Positions 26,119 to 36,056 of a DNA stretch of 64,000 nucleotides are shown here, piece by piece. Positions within the stretch are counted from its first letter, which is position 1. Each line of letters opens with the position of its first letter. The notes under the pieces were generated by a model. That model was not told the origin of the DNA. It was given only the letters and a program-made list of their open reading frames with translations, and did no database searches. This DNA comes from Paraburkholderia caffeinitolerans (lineage in GTDB: Bacteria; Pseudomonadota; Gammaproteobacteria; Burkholderiales; Burkholderiaceae), in the NCBI RefSeq assembly GCF_902859945.1, contig NZ_CADIKL010000040.1:18350-82349 (forward strand), read 5' to 3'. Position numbers and translations under genes: made by a program.

Positions 26119-29100
26119 GATCCGATCTCCGTCAGGATCAAGGTCCCCGGAATGTCCGGGGTCAGGATCACCAGTTCAGCGGGCAGGATGCGCTGGGTCG
26201 CGTCGGTGGCGGCTGGGTTGGGGCGCGCCAGTTCAGCTTCGACGTAATCCTTGCACTTGAGGGTGGACGCCAGGGTCGCCAGTTGGGCGGCCGTGACCGC
26301 TTCGCCGATGCCGTCGAATACCTGCAGGTCTACGTAGTCCACCCCGGGCACCCCCTGCATGATGGCGATGGCCTCCGACTGGAATGCGCTCTGCCCCAGG
26401 TCCCGGGCGTCGAAGCCATAGGCGGCGAGCAGGCTGGCGGTCAGGTTCGTGACGACGGACTCCCACTCGTAGTCGGGCTGGAGCGCGATTCCCGCCGAAA
26501 TGACCAGCAGCTTCAGGCGGCGCAGGGCCAGCAGCACCGGCATCTGGGAGTCGCCATAAGTGTTTAGGGCATCGAACAGATTGCGATACAGGTCCGAAGT
26601 CGCGTCGATGGGAATGTCGCCGGCGCCGGCGATGGAGACATGCACCACCTCGCGGCGGCCGTCCGAGAGTCGCACTGACGATGCCTTGCCGATGCCGGCG
26701 AAGCTTCGGGAGAAATCGGCGTAGTCGACGATCGAAACCAGCCGGTCGAGTGCCATGACTGCCAGCGGCGCGTTCACCCGCGCTTGCAACAGGCTGTCGC
26801 GGTCGGCACCGCCGGATGCAGCAAGCGGGTTGATGACGCCCTGGGCGCCCTGGGGGTGGGTCGCCAACTGGTTGATGCTGCCGGCCGCGACGTTGCCCGC
26901 TGCCCCGATCCCGTAGCGGTAGGTCGCCTTGACGTTAGCCGAACCGGTGGGCACGCGGGCGCCGTGGTCGCCGTCGCCGAAGACGACCTGGGTCTGGTCG
27001 GTGTCGTCGGTGTCGGTGATAAAGCCGCGCGACGTGGGCGTAAGGCTGAACAGGTCCGGCGCCTCGTTCCATTCGATGTCATTCACACTCACCGTGAGTG
27101 TGCTGGCTGCGCCCGCAGGCGTCGCCGCCGCGACATAGGTCAGCGGCTTCTGCCCCAGGCCGAAAGCGAGGAAGGCCTGGCTGGCGTCGCCGTCGCCCAG
27201 CACTTCGCCCACCGTCTGGCCGTGGGTTGCCTCAGTGACGTTGCCGTAGATCGCTACCGAACTGCTGTCGTAGCTGTAGGCGAGCGTGTTGGCGAGGGTC
27301 AGGATGGTATGCACCGGCGCCGACGAGATTCGCCAGGCGAATACGGTTCCCAGCACTGAGCCAGGGATCGTGCCGCCTGCATAAGGGACGCCGTTCGGGT
27401 CCGTCAGCAGGCCGGCGAAGTCGGGGAAGTTGCCGGCAAGTTCGTCCTGGGTCGGAACGTAGGCATTGACGTAGAGGCCCGGCGCCAACTGGACCTGGTC
27501 GCAGAACTGCTGGTTGGCGTACTTCGCCGGCGGCAGCAGGGCGGTCAACTGCGCCAGCCCGGCGGCGTCGCCCGCCAGTTCGCCCACCACCAGCCGGTCG
27601 CCCTGCGTGTTGGCGTCGGTGGTATAGACCGAGCCCACGAAGGGAACAAGGTTGGCAGGGAAAAGCGCGCACAGGGGCGCGCGGGAACCCTGGTTCACCG
27701 CCGCGACCATGACAAGTTCGCTCGCCGTGACGCCAGTCGTGTTGGCAATGTCGGTGCGCTCGCCCGAAACGATGATCCAGCGCCCGGGTTCGATGCCGTC
27801 GTAGAGTTGGGCGAGCTCCAGGGTGTCGCCTTCGACGTCTGTGTCCAGCGGCTCGTCGGCGAGTTCGAGTTCCTCTGGCTGAGCCCAGATCGTGACTCGC
27901 CGCAGGGTGGCGACATCCTCGACGTTCACTACGCTCGCTCCGGCAGCGGGCGCCACCAGGGGCGGCACCTTGGTGGCGGAAGTCGGCAGCCACCTGTTGA
28001 AGGTATCGAGGCCGAGTTGGGTGACGCGCGCGGCCATTCCGTAGTCGGAGCGGGATACCGGCATAACCCCGGTGGCCTGGGCGATGATGGGATCGCTGTC
28101 GTTCGCCGATTCGGACTCTATGTCCTCGCTGTCGAGAACCACCCAGCTTCCGGGAACGATCTTGTCGTAGTTGGCATCGAGCGAAACCGTGCTGCTCTTG
28201 TCGCTGTCCGCCAATGGCCATTCGACATACTGCGGCGTCGAATTCTGGATGGCAGCGGCTCGCCTGGGCGCGTTCGCACCATACGGCGATGCCTTGACCC
28301 GAAAGGCATACACACGGACCTGGCTGGCAGGCGCCGCGATTCCCGACCAGGCCTGGTAAAGCGCGCTGGCGGCCCGGGGCTTGAACGCCGCCAGGAGCCG
28401 CGGCGCCGTGTCCGCCTGGGGCGAGAACGTGGCGGCCACCGTCCGCGTCAATCGCAAGGAATTGGCGGGCTGGAGTGAGGGCGCAAGCGCCAGAGAATCG
28501 ACGATGGACGCGAGCTTGGCGATACCCGATGCGGCAAGCCCCGTCCGGATGGGGACGAACCCAGACCCGGGCACGGGAACGCTTTCGCCGTCCAGGTCGA
28601 GAACCGATGTGACCAGGTCGGTCAGCCTGCTCACCAGATCGCTGACCCAGGCCTCTAGCCGGCTGAACTGGCGCCGGGCGGCGACGTCCTGCACTGCCTG
28701 AATTGCGGGAATCAGCGCCGAGACATAGGACGCGGCGGTCGGCAGGTCCGCAGCCGTATTGACGGCACTGATCAGGTTGGCGAGGTCGGCAGCGACGCCG
28801 GCGGCCAGGTCGCTGCCCGCGAAAATGGTCGATGCCTCGTCGATGACGGGGGTGAGGGCGCTCGCGACCAGCTCCTGGGCATTATTGGCCGATCCGTCGA
28901 AAAAGGCCTGGCGCAGGGTGACCTCAGTGCGGTTTTGCGCCGCCTGCGGCGCGACGGTATCGACGTAGCGGAACACCTGCTGGCCCGGCTGGCGGACGTT
29001 GTGGCTGTCCACGGTCTGCCTGCCGTTGCCGAGCACGATCAGGAGCGCGTCGCCGGCCTTGAGGTTGGTTGATGTGCCAGCGAAATATAAGGTGTCCCGG

Positions 29101-29723
29101 GTCGCTGCGTCGGTTCCCGGGTCGGCCGACAGGGTGATGACCTGCGGCCGGGCGAGCCGGGGCTGGAGCGTGTTCCAGCTGTCCCGGGTGACAAGGTCGG
29201 CGGAAGTCTCGAAGAACTGCGCGGTCTGTCCGGTTCCCGGCTGGCTTTGCGCACGGGTGCCGGCGGGCAGCGTCCCCTGGAAACCGCTGGTGACAGTGAA
29301 GGCCAGGTAGACGCTGGCGGAAACCCCGGGCCGGAGCTTGTAGCCGGTGAGCCGCGCCAGTTCGAGGACCGATCGTCGCTCCGTCGCGGTCATCAGGTAG
29401 CCTTCGTTGGCGATCCGCTCCTGGTAGAAGGTGAGCACGTCGCCGACGAGCGCCCAGGCGTCGAGCAGGGCGATGGCCGGATCGTCGGAAGCGCGGGTGC
29501 TGAGCTGGGACAGTGGCCGGATGCGGGTCGTCTTGCCGGCGTCGTCGGTGACGTCCAGGGTGAGCGTGGACAACCGGGCGATCATGGTTTCATAAAAGGT
29601 CGCCCAAGTGCCTGCCCGGTAGGCGATCGCCGGCAGCCCGGGCCGGTTCGATTCGATCGAGGGGGTGAGGATCTCGGTGCCTGCACAGCAGCCGCAGAGC
29701 GAATTCCCGCAGGTCGCTTTCAT
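26115..29723 (-). CDS. eCIS large baseplate assembly protein (gpJ-like, Afp12-type)
   Basis: 1202 residues, the largest protein in the operon. It opens with a Cys cluster (CGNSLCGCCAG). The N-terminal section RAGTWATFYETMIARLSTLT and DAWALVGDVLTFYQERIANE is typical of putative baseplate assembly proteins. The C-terminal third has the baseplate-J motifs VVFGDGDHGARVPTGSANVK and YRYGIGAAGNVAAGSINQL, then RLVSIVDYADFSRSFAGIGKA. Such proteins form the wedge ring that triggers sheath contraction. It overlaps the upstream gene by ATGA. Confidence 0.88.
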   Translation of the reverse strand: MKATCGNSLCGCCAGTEILTPSIESNRPGLPAIAYRAGTWATFYETMIARLSTLTLDVTDDAGKTTRIRPLSQLSTRASDDPAIALLDAWALVGDVLTFYQERIANEGYLMTATERRSVLELARLTGYKLRPGVSASVYLAFTVTSGFQGTLPAGTRAQSQPGTGQTAQFFETSADLVTRDSWNTLQPRLARPQVITLSADPGTDAATRDTLYFAGTSTNLKAGDALLIVLGNGRQTVDSHNVRQPGQQVFRYVDTVAPQAAQNRTEVTLRQAFFDGSANNAQELVASALTPVIDEASTIFAGSDLAAGVAADLANLISAVNTAADLPTAASYVSALIPAIQAVQDVAARRQFSRLEAWVSDLVSRLTDLVTSVLDLDGESVPVPGSGFVPIRTGLAASGIAKLASIVDSLALAPSLQPANSLRLTRTVAATFSPQADTAPRLLAAFKPRAASALYQAWSGIAAPASQVRVYAFRVKASPYGANAPRRAAAIQNSTPQYVEWPLADSDKSSTVSLDANYDKIVPGSWVVLDSEDIESESANDSDPIIAQATGVMPVSRSDYGMAARVTQLGLDTFNRWLPTSATKVPPLVAPAAGASVVNVEDVATLRRVTIWAQPEELELADEPLDTDVEGDTLELAQLYDGIEPGRWIIVSGERTDIANTTGVTASELVMVAAVNQGSRAPLCALFPANLVPFVGSVYTTDANTQGDRLVVGELAGDAAGLAQLTALLPPAKYANQQFCDQVQLAPGLYVNAYVPTQDELAGNFPDFAGLLTDPNGVPYAGGTIPGSVLGTVFAWRISSAPVHTILTLANTLAYSYDSSSVAIYGNVTEATHGQTVGEVLGDGDASQAFLAFGLGQKPLTYVAAATPAGAASTLTVSVNDIEWNEAPDLFSLTPTSRGFITDTDDTDQTQVVFGDGDHGARVPTGSANVKATYRYGIGAAGNVAAGSINQLATHPQGAQGVINPLAASGGADRDSLLQARVNAPLAVMALDRLVSIVDYADFSRSFAGIGKASSVRLSDGRREVVHVSIAGAGDIPIDATSDLYRNLFDALNTYGDSQMPVLLALRRLKLLVISAGIALQPDYEWESVVTNLTASLLAAYGFDARDLGQSAFQSEAIAIMQGVPGVDYVDLQVFDGIGEAVTAAQLATLASTLKCKDYVEAELARPNPAATDATQRILPAELVILTPDIPGTLILTEIGS

Positions 29724-32605
29724 CTTCCACCCCGCATGACTAGAGTCAGTCGGCCGTTTTCGGGAAAGTTCGGGTCGTTGTCGAGCCGCGCGATTTCTAG
29801 TGGCCCCAAGGTGAGCACGCTGCCCGGAGGCACTTCGTCGGAGAGCGACTCGCCCGGAGCCGGCTCCACCAGTTCCCAGCGTTCGAGCCGGGAGACCTTG
29901 ACGTTCTGCACACCGGGAACAGCCTGCGCAGCGGCGACGATGCTGCTGACCATCAGACCGGTGCCGAAGGTCAGGCGGTCGGGATGGAAAAAGCCCAGGC
30001 TGCCGTCGGCGAGCACCCGGTTGCTGAAGACGTCCAGCAGTGCCACTTCTACATGGGCGCGCAGGTATCCGGGCAGGACGCAGACCGTAAGCGCGAGGTC
30101 GATGGCAATGTACTCGGCGGCGGATACCAGCAGGTCGTGGCCGATGCGCCGGTAGGGTTCGAGGTAGGCGGCGACTTCTTCGATGAGGGACGGCGGCGCG
30201 TCTTCCCGGCCCAAGGGGTCGAGGGCGGTGAGCGCAGTCAACCAGCTTCCGGTCCAGCGCAGCACGGCATTTGCGCCCTGGAGCGGAAGAAATGGACCGG
30301 AGCAGGCGGGACGCTCGGTATGCCGCCTCGCGTTGTCCGCAGCCAGCGCCGCATAGTCGTCGGCGATGATCGCCCGCTCGATGACATCTCGGAAGGCATA
30401 GGGGGCGAAGCGCTTGACGTTGGCCACCGGCTCGGGGGCGGTTCCGCCGGTGGCGGCCATCGGATTGCCCACGGTGACGGTAACGCCACTCAAGGTCTCG
30501 TTTTCCAGCACCAGGTAGCGGATCGTTCCTGCTCCGACATTGCCCGCCGGGCCGTTGCCGGTGCGGTAGTCGGCGCGGAACATCGTCCCCGCGTCGGGCA
30601 GACGTCCGAGCCTGCCGTCGCCGAAGCGCAAGTGTCCGTCGCCGTCGTCGTCCATCTCGACGACGAAAACCCTGTCGTCAGGCCCGGATTCGAGGAGGTC
30701 GTAACGGGGCTGCCAGGTTTCGAGCTGGGCGCTCAAGTCGGCGATCAGGTCGGCCTTGAGCGCAGGCGGCAGGGGGCTGCCGCCGGTGTAGCCGGCAAGC
30801 GCCTGGCGCGTCGCGGTGGACAGGCGCGACAGGAGTTCCCGGGTGTTGATATCGGTCTGGGTGACGAGCCGGTAAGCCAGGCCGGTGGGGTCGGCAAGGT
30901 CGTCGAAAGTGAACAGCGGCGGGATGGAACAGGGCGGTGCGGGATCGGCAAGCTCGGGGCACACCGGCGCAGCGGGAATCGCCGTGAGCGAAATGAGCGG
31001 CAGCGCCTGAGTCGGGTCCTGGGAAAGCAATGCCGTGGCAGAAGCGCAGGCCGGAAGCGGCACGCCGAAGCTCAGAGGGCTCTTCGAGAGTACCGGAGTG
31101 AAGGGTTCGGCGACGATGGTTATTCCCGCCGGCTCGCAATCGCCTGCGCAGCGGGGCGCGGTGGACGCGGTGCCGACGGTTCCCAGCACTTCGCTCTGAC
31201 TGGCGCCGTTGTCCACCAGCACGACGTTGCCGTAGGCGACGCTGACGTTCTCCAGGCAGTTACAGTCCGGCGGCGGGGCCTTGACCGAAATGCACAAGGG
31301 GAAGGTGAGGGCGTCGTCTGGGTCCCATTCGATATCGACTACCGGCGTTCCAGGATAGTCGCCCTGGTGGTAAAGCGGATCGATTGCGGGCGTCACTTTG
31401 GTCAGCCGCACCGCCTGCCGGTGGGCGGGATCGGCATCCGCCGGGTTGCCGGTTTTGGGGCCGATGACTTCCTCCAGGATCAGGACGTCTCCGGGTTTGA
31501 GCTGCAATACGCGCATCGTCCCCGGCGGATCGCCCGCGACCGTGGTGGCAGCCGTTGTAGCAGCCTCCGCCGCGTCTGTGGCAGGGGGCGGCACCCAACG
31601 GTCGATCAGCGTCGCAGACGTGGTCCCCGGTGCCAGGCAGCACTCGCAGTCGCCCCAGGCATAGAAGCGGATTTCGCTGTGGTCGATGAAAAGATCGATC
31701 GTCCCGGAACCTGGCAAGAGCGGCAGAAATACGTCGTAATCGGCTGGCGGCACCGGCTCCAGGTCAGCGTGAGTGAGCAGGGTCCGGTTCGGCACGCCGG
31801 GAAAACTCGTGATGAATTCGATTCCGCCAGCGTCAATGGGCTCGAAAGTGTCGGTAGTGACAGTAATCCAGGCGCGGGCGTTGCACCCCTCGTGCATGGC
31901 GTAGTCGGTGAGCCGGACGTGGCGCCGTACTGAAATGCGCTGGCGCGCGGTTCCCAGGTAGGCCTCGGTCGCCACCGCGTCCTGGTAGTAGGACAGATAG
32001 TCGCCGACGTAGGCCAGCAGTTCGATCAGGGTGATCTCAAGGTCGGGGACGTGCGTTTCCTGCCACCGGGGCATGATCAGCGCCAGCCGGTCGAGGATCA
32101 ACTGGCGGAAGCTGGCGTAGTCCTTGGCCAGATAGTTGATCTCCGGCTGCGCGCGCATGGGCGGCGGGCAGGTGTGGGGGACCTTGCAGTCCAGTCCCGT
32201 CGGGCACGCGGCCTTGAATTCCACGTCCACGCTGGCGTAGCGCGGATCGAACCCCGCCATGGGCGAGGAGGTGGGGTTGCCGTGGTCGTCTACGGCGACC
32301 ACCGACAGCACATAGACCGAAAAGTCTCCCGGCTTGTCGACCGCCACTTCCATGAAGTCGTCCAGAGTCAGGTCGGTCTGGCGATGGACCTGAAGTCCGA
32401 CGATGGCGATGTCGCGAATGCGCCTGCCGCCGGTCAGCGTCAGGTTGGCCATTTCGATTTGCTGCGGCGCGCGGCCGAGGAACCAGACAACCAGCGTGCG
32501 CTGGTCGTCGCTCGGCTCGGCGAAATCGAGCCCGAACAGGGGCGCCTTGCGCACGTCGCGCCGCCGCCGCTCGTCCTTGCATACCGTCTGGCAGGTCGTC
32601 GTCAT
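29720..32605 (-). CDS. eCIS baseplate J-like protein (Afp11-type)
   Basis: 961 residues. The region around 160-230 (INYLAKDYASFRQLILDRLA, ELLAYVGDYLSYYQDAVATE) marks the baseplate assembly family. LRFGDGRLGRLPDAGTMFRA, YRTGNGPAGNVGAGTIRYL and FRDVIERAIIADDYAALAAD give the gpJ core. Pairs of Cys (CECC, CPTGLDC) may bind metal. It probably forms the inner baseplate wedge together with the 1202-residue protein encoded just downstream, with which it shares a four-base overlap. Confidence 0.88.
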   Translation of the reverse strand: MTTTCQTVCKDERRRRDVRKAPLFGLDFAEPSDDQRTLVVWFLGRAPQQIEMANLTLTGGRRIRDIAIVGLQVHRQTDLTLDDFMEVAVDKPGDFSVYVLSVVAVDDHGNPTSSPMAGFDPRYASVDVEFKAACPTGLDCKVPHTCPPPMRAQPEINYLAKDYASFRQLILDRLALIMPRWQETHVPDLEITLIELLAYVGDYLSYYQDAVATEAYLGTARQRISVRRHVRLTDYAMHEGCNARAWITVTTDTFEPIDAGGIEFITSFPGVPNRTLLTHADLEPVPPADYDVFLPLLPGSGTIDLFIDHSEIRFYAWGDCECCLAPGTTSATLIDRWVPPPATDAAEAATTAATTVAGDPPGTMRVLQLKPGDVLILEEVIGPKTGNPADADPAHRQAVRLTKVTPAIDPLYHQGDYPGTPVVDIEWDPDDALTFPLCISVKAPPPDCNCLENVSVAYGNVVLVDNGASQSEVLGTVGTASTAPRCAGDCEPAGITIVAEPFTPVLSKSPLSFGVPLPACASATALLSQDPTQALPLISLTAIPAAPVCPELADPAPPCSIPPLFTFDDLADPTGLAYRLVTQTDINTRELLSRLSTATRQALAGYTGGSPLPPALKADLIADLSAQLETWQPRYDLLESGPDDRVFVVEMDDDGDGHLRFGDGRLGRLPDAGTMFRADYRTGNGPAGNVGAGTIRYLVLENETLSGVTVTVGNPMAATGGTAPEPVANVKRFAPYAFRDVIERAIIADDYAALAADNARRHTERPACSGPFLPLQGANAVLRWTGSWLTALTALDPLGREDAPPSLIEEVAAYLEPYRRIGHDLLVSAAEYIAIDLALTVCVLPGYLRAHVEVALLDVFSNRVLADGSLGFFHPDRLTFGTGLMVSSIVAAAQAVPGVQNVKVSRLERWELVEPAPGESLSDEVPPGSVLTLGPLEIARLDNDPNFPENGRLTLVMRGGR

Positions 32606-32617
32606 CGCTTGCTCCGC

Positions 32618-32980
32618 TCAACTCGCACCGCTTTTCTGGAAGGACTCGGTTTGCACTTCCTGGGTGCGCCGGATCAGGTACTTGACGGTCACCGTCAGGG
32701 TCGAATCCACTGCGCTCACTTCCAGGTTCAAGAGATCGATCAGGTCTCCCAAGTAGCGCTGCAGCGCTGCCTGCAGGGTGAATTGCAGCGCAGCAGCGAG
32801 TTCGGCGGACAACGGCGCAAAGACCATCTGCATCAGGCCGCTGCCGAAGTCGGGCCGGTTCACACGCTCGCCCGGGTTGGTGAACAGCAACTCCTCGATC
32901 ATGTCGCGGATGTGGTCTTCCATATCCGTGGTGGCGGAGCGGCCCCGGGAGTCGAAATGGAAGGGGAAGTCGATGTCCAT
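32618..32980 (-). CDS. eCIS GPW/gp25 baseplate wedge protein
   Basis: 120 residues, single gp25 domain: MDIDFPFHFDSRGRSAT, then HIRDMIEELLFTNPGERVNR, PDFGSGLMQMVF, and a C-terminal YLIRRTQEVQTESF. This domain joins sheath and wedge in T4, T6SS (TssE), Afp9 and Pvc9. It precedes the J-like genes, the standard order. Confidence 0.92.
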   Translation of the reverse strand: MDIDFPFHFDSRGRSATTDMEDHIRDMIEELLFTNPGERVNRPDFGSGLMQMVFAPLSAELAAALQFTLQAALQRYLGDLIDLLNLEVSAVDSTLTVTVKYLIRRTQEVQTESFQKSGAS

Positions 32981-33010
32981 GGCGTGCCTCAGGTGGCTCT
33001 CGGGTGGCGC

Positions 33011-33334
33011 TCAGGTAGCGGTTACCCGGGTCTGGGTGGCCGCGATGATGAGCGGGGTGCCCGACGGTGCGCACAGACCGACGCTCGACAGGATCACCAG
33101 GGGCTGGCCGTTCGACGTGACCCGCACGGTGCCGACGGTCCATTGCCCTGTGACGCACGGGCCGTTGCCGGAGGGCGGCGGCGGCAGGGCGCAGCCGGCG
33201 ACCGTGTAGGGCCCGGCGATCGTCACGGTCGGCTGGCCCATGACCATCACGCGGGGGTTGGGAACGGTCGGCTGGGCCTGCCCGCCGTGGGAGCAGGTGA
33301 CTGTCGCGCCGACATGGACCAGGAATCCGGGCAT
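33011..33334 (-). CDS. eCIS PAAR-like spike tip protein
   Basis: 107 residues built from short Gly/Pro-rich strands: VGATVTCSHGGQAQPTVPNP, MGQPTVTIAGPYTVAGC, GTVRVTSNGQPLVILSSVG. The Cys/His placement fits the zinc-bound cone of PAAR tips such as Afp10. It would cap the spike made by the gpV-like protein encoded just upstream. Confidence 0.85.
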   Translation of the reverse strand: MPGFLVHVGATVTCSHGGQAQPTVPNPRVMVMGQPTVTIAGPYTVAGCALPPPPSGNGPCVTGQWTVGTVRVTSNGQPLVILSSVGLCAPSGTPLIIAATQTRVTAT

Positions 33335-33367
33335 GGTGTTGTTCTCCGCGTATTCGTCCGGTCACCG

Positions 33368-33883
33368 TCAGGTCACCACCAGGGCGCCGGCGTTCACCGT
33401 CACGGTTGGCCCGGTCATGACGATGCTCGCGCCCTTGCCGTTCTGGATGTAGATGCCGGTGTCGTTGACGATGATGGTTGCGCCGGTCGCGCTCTTCAGC
33501 ATGATGCCGCCGGTGGGGCCGGGCAGATCGCTAATCACGACCGCGTTCTGGAGCGTCGTCTGGATGACGATGTTGGGATCTCCCGGAACACCGGCCAATG
33601 CCAGCGCCGGCACTTCGGCTGCGGTGCCCCACCAGCCGCCGCTCCACACCGGCCGGTCCGGGTCGCCTGCCTCGAACTGGATCCAGACGCCGGCGCCGAC
33701 CTGGGGCACCATGAAGGTGCCCATCTGCTTGCCAGCGAGCGGCACGCAGGGCGTGGCCCAGGTGGACGGCGTGATGCCGCCGGCGTCGGGCACCGTCGCC
33801 ATGATGCGGCCGAGCTGCATCGGGTCCACGTTGTTCATCACCGTGCCCCGGTAGATGCCAAAGTATTGCGGGCCGTCCCTCAT
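33368..33883 (-). CDS. eCIS spike protein, gpV/gp5 OB-fold and beta-helix
   Basis: 171 residues. An N-terminal OB-fold (YFGIYRGTVMNNVDPMQLGR, TWATPCVPLAGKQMG, GAGVWIQFEAGDPDRPVWSG) leads to a C-terminal triple beta-helix of short repeats (IMLKSATGATIIVNDTG, IYIQNGKGASIVMTGPTVTV). In many eCIS and T6SS this part is fused to the hub as VgrG; here it is a separate gene, 18 bases after the hub gene. Confidence 0.9.
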   Translation of the reverse strand: MRDGPQYFGIYRGTVMNNVDPMQLGRIMATVPDAGGITPSTWATPCVPLAGKQMGTFMVPQVGAGVWIQFEAGDPDRPVWSGGWWGTAAEVPALALAGVPGDPNIVIQTTLQNAVVISDLPGPTGGIMLKSATGATIIVNDTGIYIQNGKGASIVMTGPTVTVNAGALVVT

Positions 33884-33901
33884 TTCGCCCCTCCGTCCGC
33901 G

Positions 33902-35029
33902 TTACGGGCTCACCGACGAGACCGACGAACCGGTGCCACCCCGGCTCAGGGTGAAGCTCTGCTTGTACTCGCCGCGCTTGATGCTGTGGCTGACGCTCTT
34001 GACGTAATACTTGCCGTCGTAATAATTGCCGGCGCCGCGTACCGCGGCGAGCTGGCGAGCCTTGAAAACGTGGCCGAAGCGCAGCACGTCGAGCGACCCG
34101 TTGGCGCTGATGGCATCAACGGTCTGGAATTGCGAGGCCAGACCGGCGAGCGCGGCGCCGGCGGGGCTTTCGTTGGCCACCGGTTTCAACTGGACGCTGC
34201 GCAGCGGCGTCGGCGCATGGGCGGCGAGCGGCGCCTTCAGCAGGTCGATGTTGGGCACCGGGATGGGGATAGGTATCTTGGTGATGGGCTCGATGATGGT
34301 GACCAGGTACTGGGTCGCCAGGGTGCCGTCGTAGGAAAAGCTGATCGAATCCAGATTGGTGCTGGCGTCCAGATTGATCGACAGCGCGGGCTGGGGACCG
34401 CCGAACAGCTTGCTCAGGTCGGGTCCCCAGTACGCCAGGCTCTTGCCGGGAGTCGGCCCCGGGTCCAGGTAAAAAACGGCGCCGTCGTTTTTCGCGAGAG
34501 TCGTGACGAAACGGTAATCGGAGCCCTGCTGCTTGATGAAGCGCTCGAGGGGATTCTCGAAAGTGGGGATGCTCGCCGGCAACGCGAGTGGCGTGACGCC
34601 GAGGACGGCGTACTTGGCGAGAATCGCCTCGACGATGACGAAGTTGGGCAGCGCCGGGTAGGGGATGCCGGTCAGGTCGATGAAATCCATGAGCGCCGTA
34701 AGATCGAGGCCGGTGATCGACAAGGTCGATTTGCCGGCGGCGCTGCTGGGAGCCAGGTCCTGTCGGGTGATGATGCCGTCCATCAACACTTCGGTCGCGC
34801 CGTTCACGGTGACGGCAATGACGACCCGCTGGCGCGGATCGAACTTGCCCGCGTCGTGCATCTGGCGCACCAGAGAATTCTTGCCGAGGCTGAACTTCAG
34901 CTGGAACCCGGCCTGGGCGCCCACGGTGGAACTGACCGAGACCTCCTGCAGCGCCTCGATCACGGGCTCGGGGACCGGGCTCGCGTTGAACCCGCCCATC
35001 ATGAGGGTGAGGTAAAAGCCCCGGTTCAC
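33902..35029 (-). CDS. eCIS baseplate hub protein (phage late control D-like)
   Basis: 375 residues of the gpD/gp27 hub fold: VIEALQEVSVSSTVGAQAGF, DPRQRVVIAVTVNGATEVLM, GKSTLSITGLDLTALMDF, ENPLERFIKQQGSDYRFVT, and a C-terminal YYVKSVSHSIKRGEYKQSFT. GTG 35029 is chosen because it overlaps the upstream stop as GTGA, matching the ATGA pattern of neighbouring genes. Longer in-frame starts would run deep into the LysM gene. It trimerises below the tube and carries the spike. Confidence 0.88.
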   Translation of the reverse strand: MNRGFYLTLMMGGFNASPVPEPVIEALQEVSVSSTVGAQAGFQLKFSLGKNSLVRQMHDAGKFDPRQRVVIAVTVNGATEVLMDGIITRQDLAPSSAAGKSTLSITGLDLTALMDFIDLTGIPYPALPNFVIVEAILAKYAVLGVTPLALPASIPTFENPLERFIKQQGSDYRFVTTLAKNDGAVFYLDPGPTPGKSLAYWGPDLSKLFGGPQPALSINLDASTNLDSISFSYDGTLATQYLVTIIEPITKIPIPIPVPNIDLLKAPLAAHAPTPLRSVQLKPVANESPAGAALAGLASQFQTVDAISANGSLDVLRFGHVFKARQLAAVRGAGNYYDGKYYVKSVSHSIKRGEYKQSFTLSRGGTGSSVSSVSP

Positions 35030-35403
35030 ATCGAGCTCCCGGTGACGCCTTCGGGCAGCGTGATGTCCAACGTTGCGCCCGGGGTCGCCGTCAGGTCGTC
35101 GGGGCGCATTGCCCGGTTGGCATCGCACAGACGCCAGAACAGCGTCGCATCGCCGAGGTATTGCCCGGCGATGCGATCGAGCCGATCGTCCTGGACGACG
35201 GTGTGCTCCTGGATGACCTGGAAGCGTTCGGGCGGCGGAACGAAGCGGCGCAGCAGGTAGACGATGGGCTTTTCGCAGCCCGGTGGCGACAGCGTCGAAG
35301 TCGGCAGTCCGAAATAACGGCTGTTGGGCGCGAACAGATTGTTCTGCAGCGAAGTCTGCGCCAGCAGTGCCGCCACCGGGTCGTTGAAGAGGGGATCGCT
35401 CAT
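35026..35403 (-). CDS. eCIS LysM-like tail protein
   Basis: 125 residues. A short N-terminal part (NSRYFGLPTSTL) is followed by a LysM-like or gp53-like fold: EHTVVQDDRLDRIAGQYLGD, ATLFWRLCDANRAMRP, LDITLPEG. Comparable small genes lie between the tube-initiator and hub genes of phages and eCIS, where the protein links tube and baseplate (part of Afp7). Four-base overlaps on both sides couple its translation. Confidence 0.85.
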   Translation of the reverse strand: MSDPLFNDPVAALLAQTSLQNNLFAPNSRYFGLPTSTLSPPGCEKPIVYLLRRFVPPPERFQVIQEHTVVQDDRLDRIAGQYLGDATLFWRLCDANRAMRPDDLTATPGATLDITLPEGVTGSSM

Positions 35404-36056
35404 GATATTCCGCTGATGCCGAGTGCGCTAAAGGTGCCGCCCTGGAACTTGCCCGCGAGGTTTTCCTTCTGCCTCTGGTAGGCCATGTAAAGGCTGCCGC
35501 TCTTGTCAGAAAATTCGAGGTCGTCGATGGTGAGCACCCGAAGGCCCAGGCTGACCTTGGCCCGCAGCGGATTCAACGCCGGGTCGAAGGCTTCCTCGGT
35601 GATCGAGAGCTCGGTGATGCGCACCGGCGCGATCCGGCTCGCGCTCCACACGAACAGGGTGAATGGCGCAAGCATGGGCATGATCTCGAGCACGCCCTGC
35701 TGCGCCAGGTTGAAATTGTTCTGGAGCGTGCTGCTCGCCGGATAGACGATGGTTTCAAGGGCGGCAAGCTGGGGCGCGATGCCGAACTGCAGGGTCGTCG
35801 CATCCCCCGCCTCCAGTTGGTCGGTGGCGTCGATCTCGGCGTCGAGCTTGATCGTCTCCACCGGCGGGCCGGTGAGCCGCAGCGCCTCGGACCGGTCGCC
35901 GCCTTCCTCGGCGCCCTTGATCTTGAGCGTGCGGCTCAACGTGTCCGGGTTGTACTGGAGAACGATGATGCCGTTGGGCAACAACGTGAACTGGTCTGGA
36001 TCGAGCAGGACAATGCCGCCCTTCAGCACGCGGGGGGAACCGGGAAAGGCGCTCAT
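35400..36056 (-). CDS. eCIS tube-initiator protein (CIS tube protein domain, Afp7-like)
   Basis: 218 residues. LLPNGIIVLQYNPDTLSRTL, a DRSEALRLTGPPVETIKLDA segment, and ARVS-like strands (LRAKVSLGLRVLTIDDLEFS) are typical of the CIS tube-protein family, which forms the first ring under the tube. The ATG at 36056 overlaps the DUF4157 gene stop by four bases; longer readings upstream are antisense-like and are rejected. Together with the LysM gene it corresponds to a split Afp7. Confidence 0.85.
   Translation of the reverse strand: MSAFPGSPRVLKGGIVLLDPDQFTLLPNGIIVLQYNPDTLSRTLKIKGAEEGGDRSEALRLTGPPVETIKLDAEIDATDQLEAGDATTLQFGIAPQLAALETIVYPASSTLQNNFNLAQQGVLEIMPMLAPFTLFVWSASRIAPVRITELSITEEAFDPALNPLRAKVSLGLRVLTIDDLEFSDKSGSLYMAYQRQKENLAGKFQGGTFSALGISGIS

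Noticed and set aside
32051..35260. 1069-codon plus-strand open frame opposite hub, spike, PAAR and gp25 genes
   Set aside because: An antisense artefact of high GC content; it crosses five genes with recognisable families on the minus strand.
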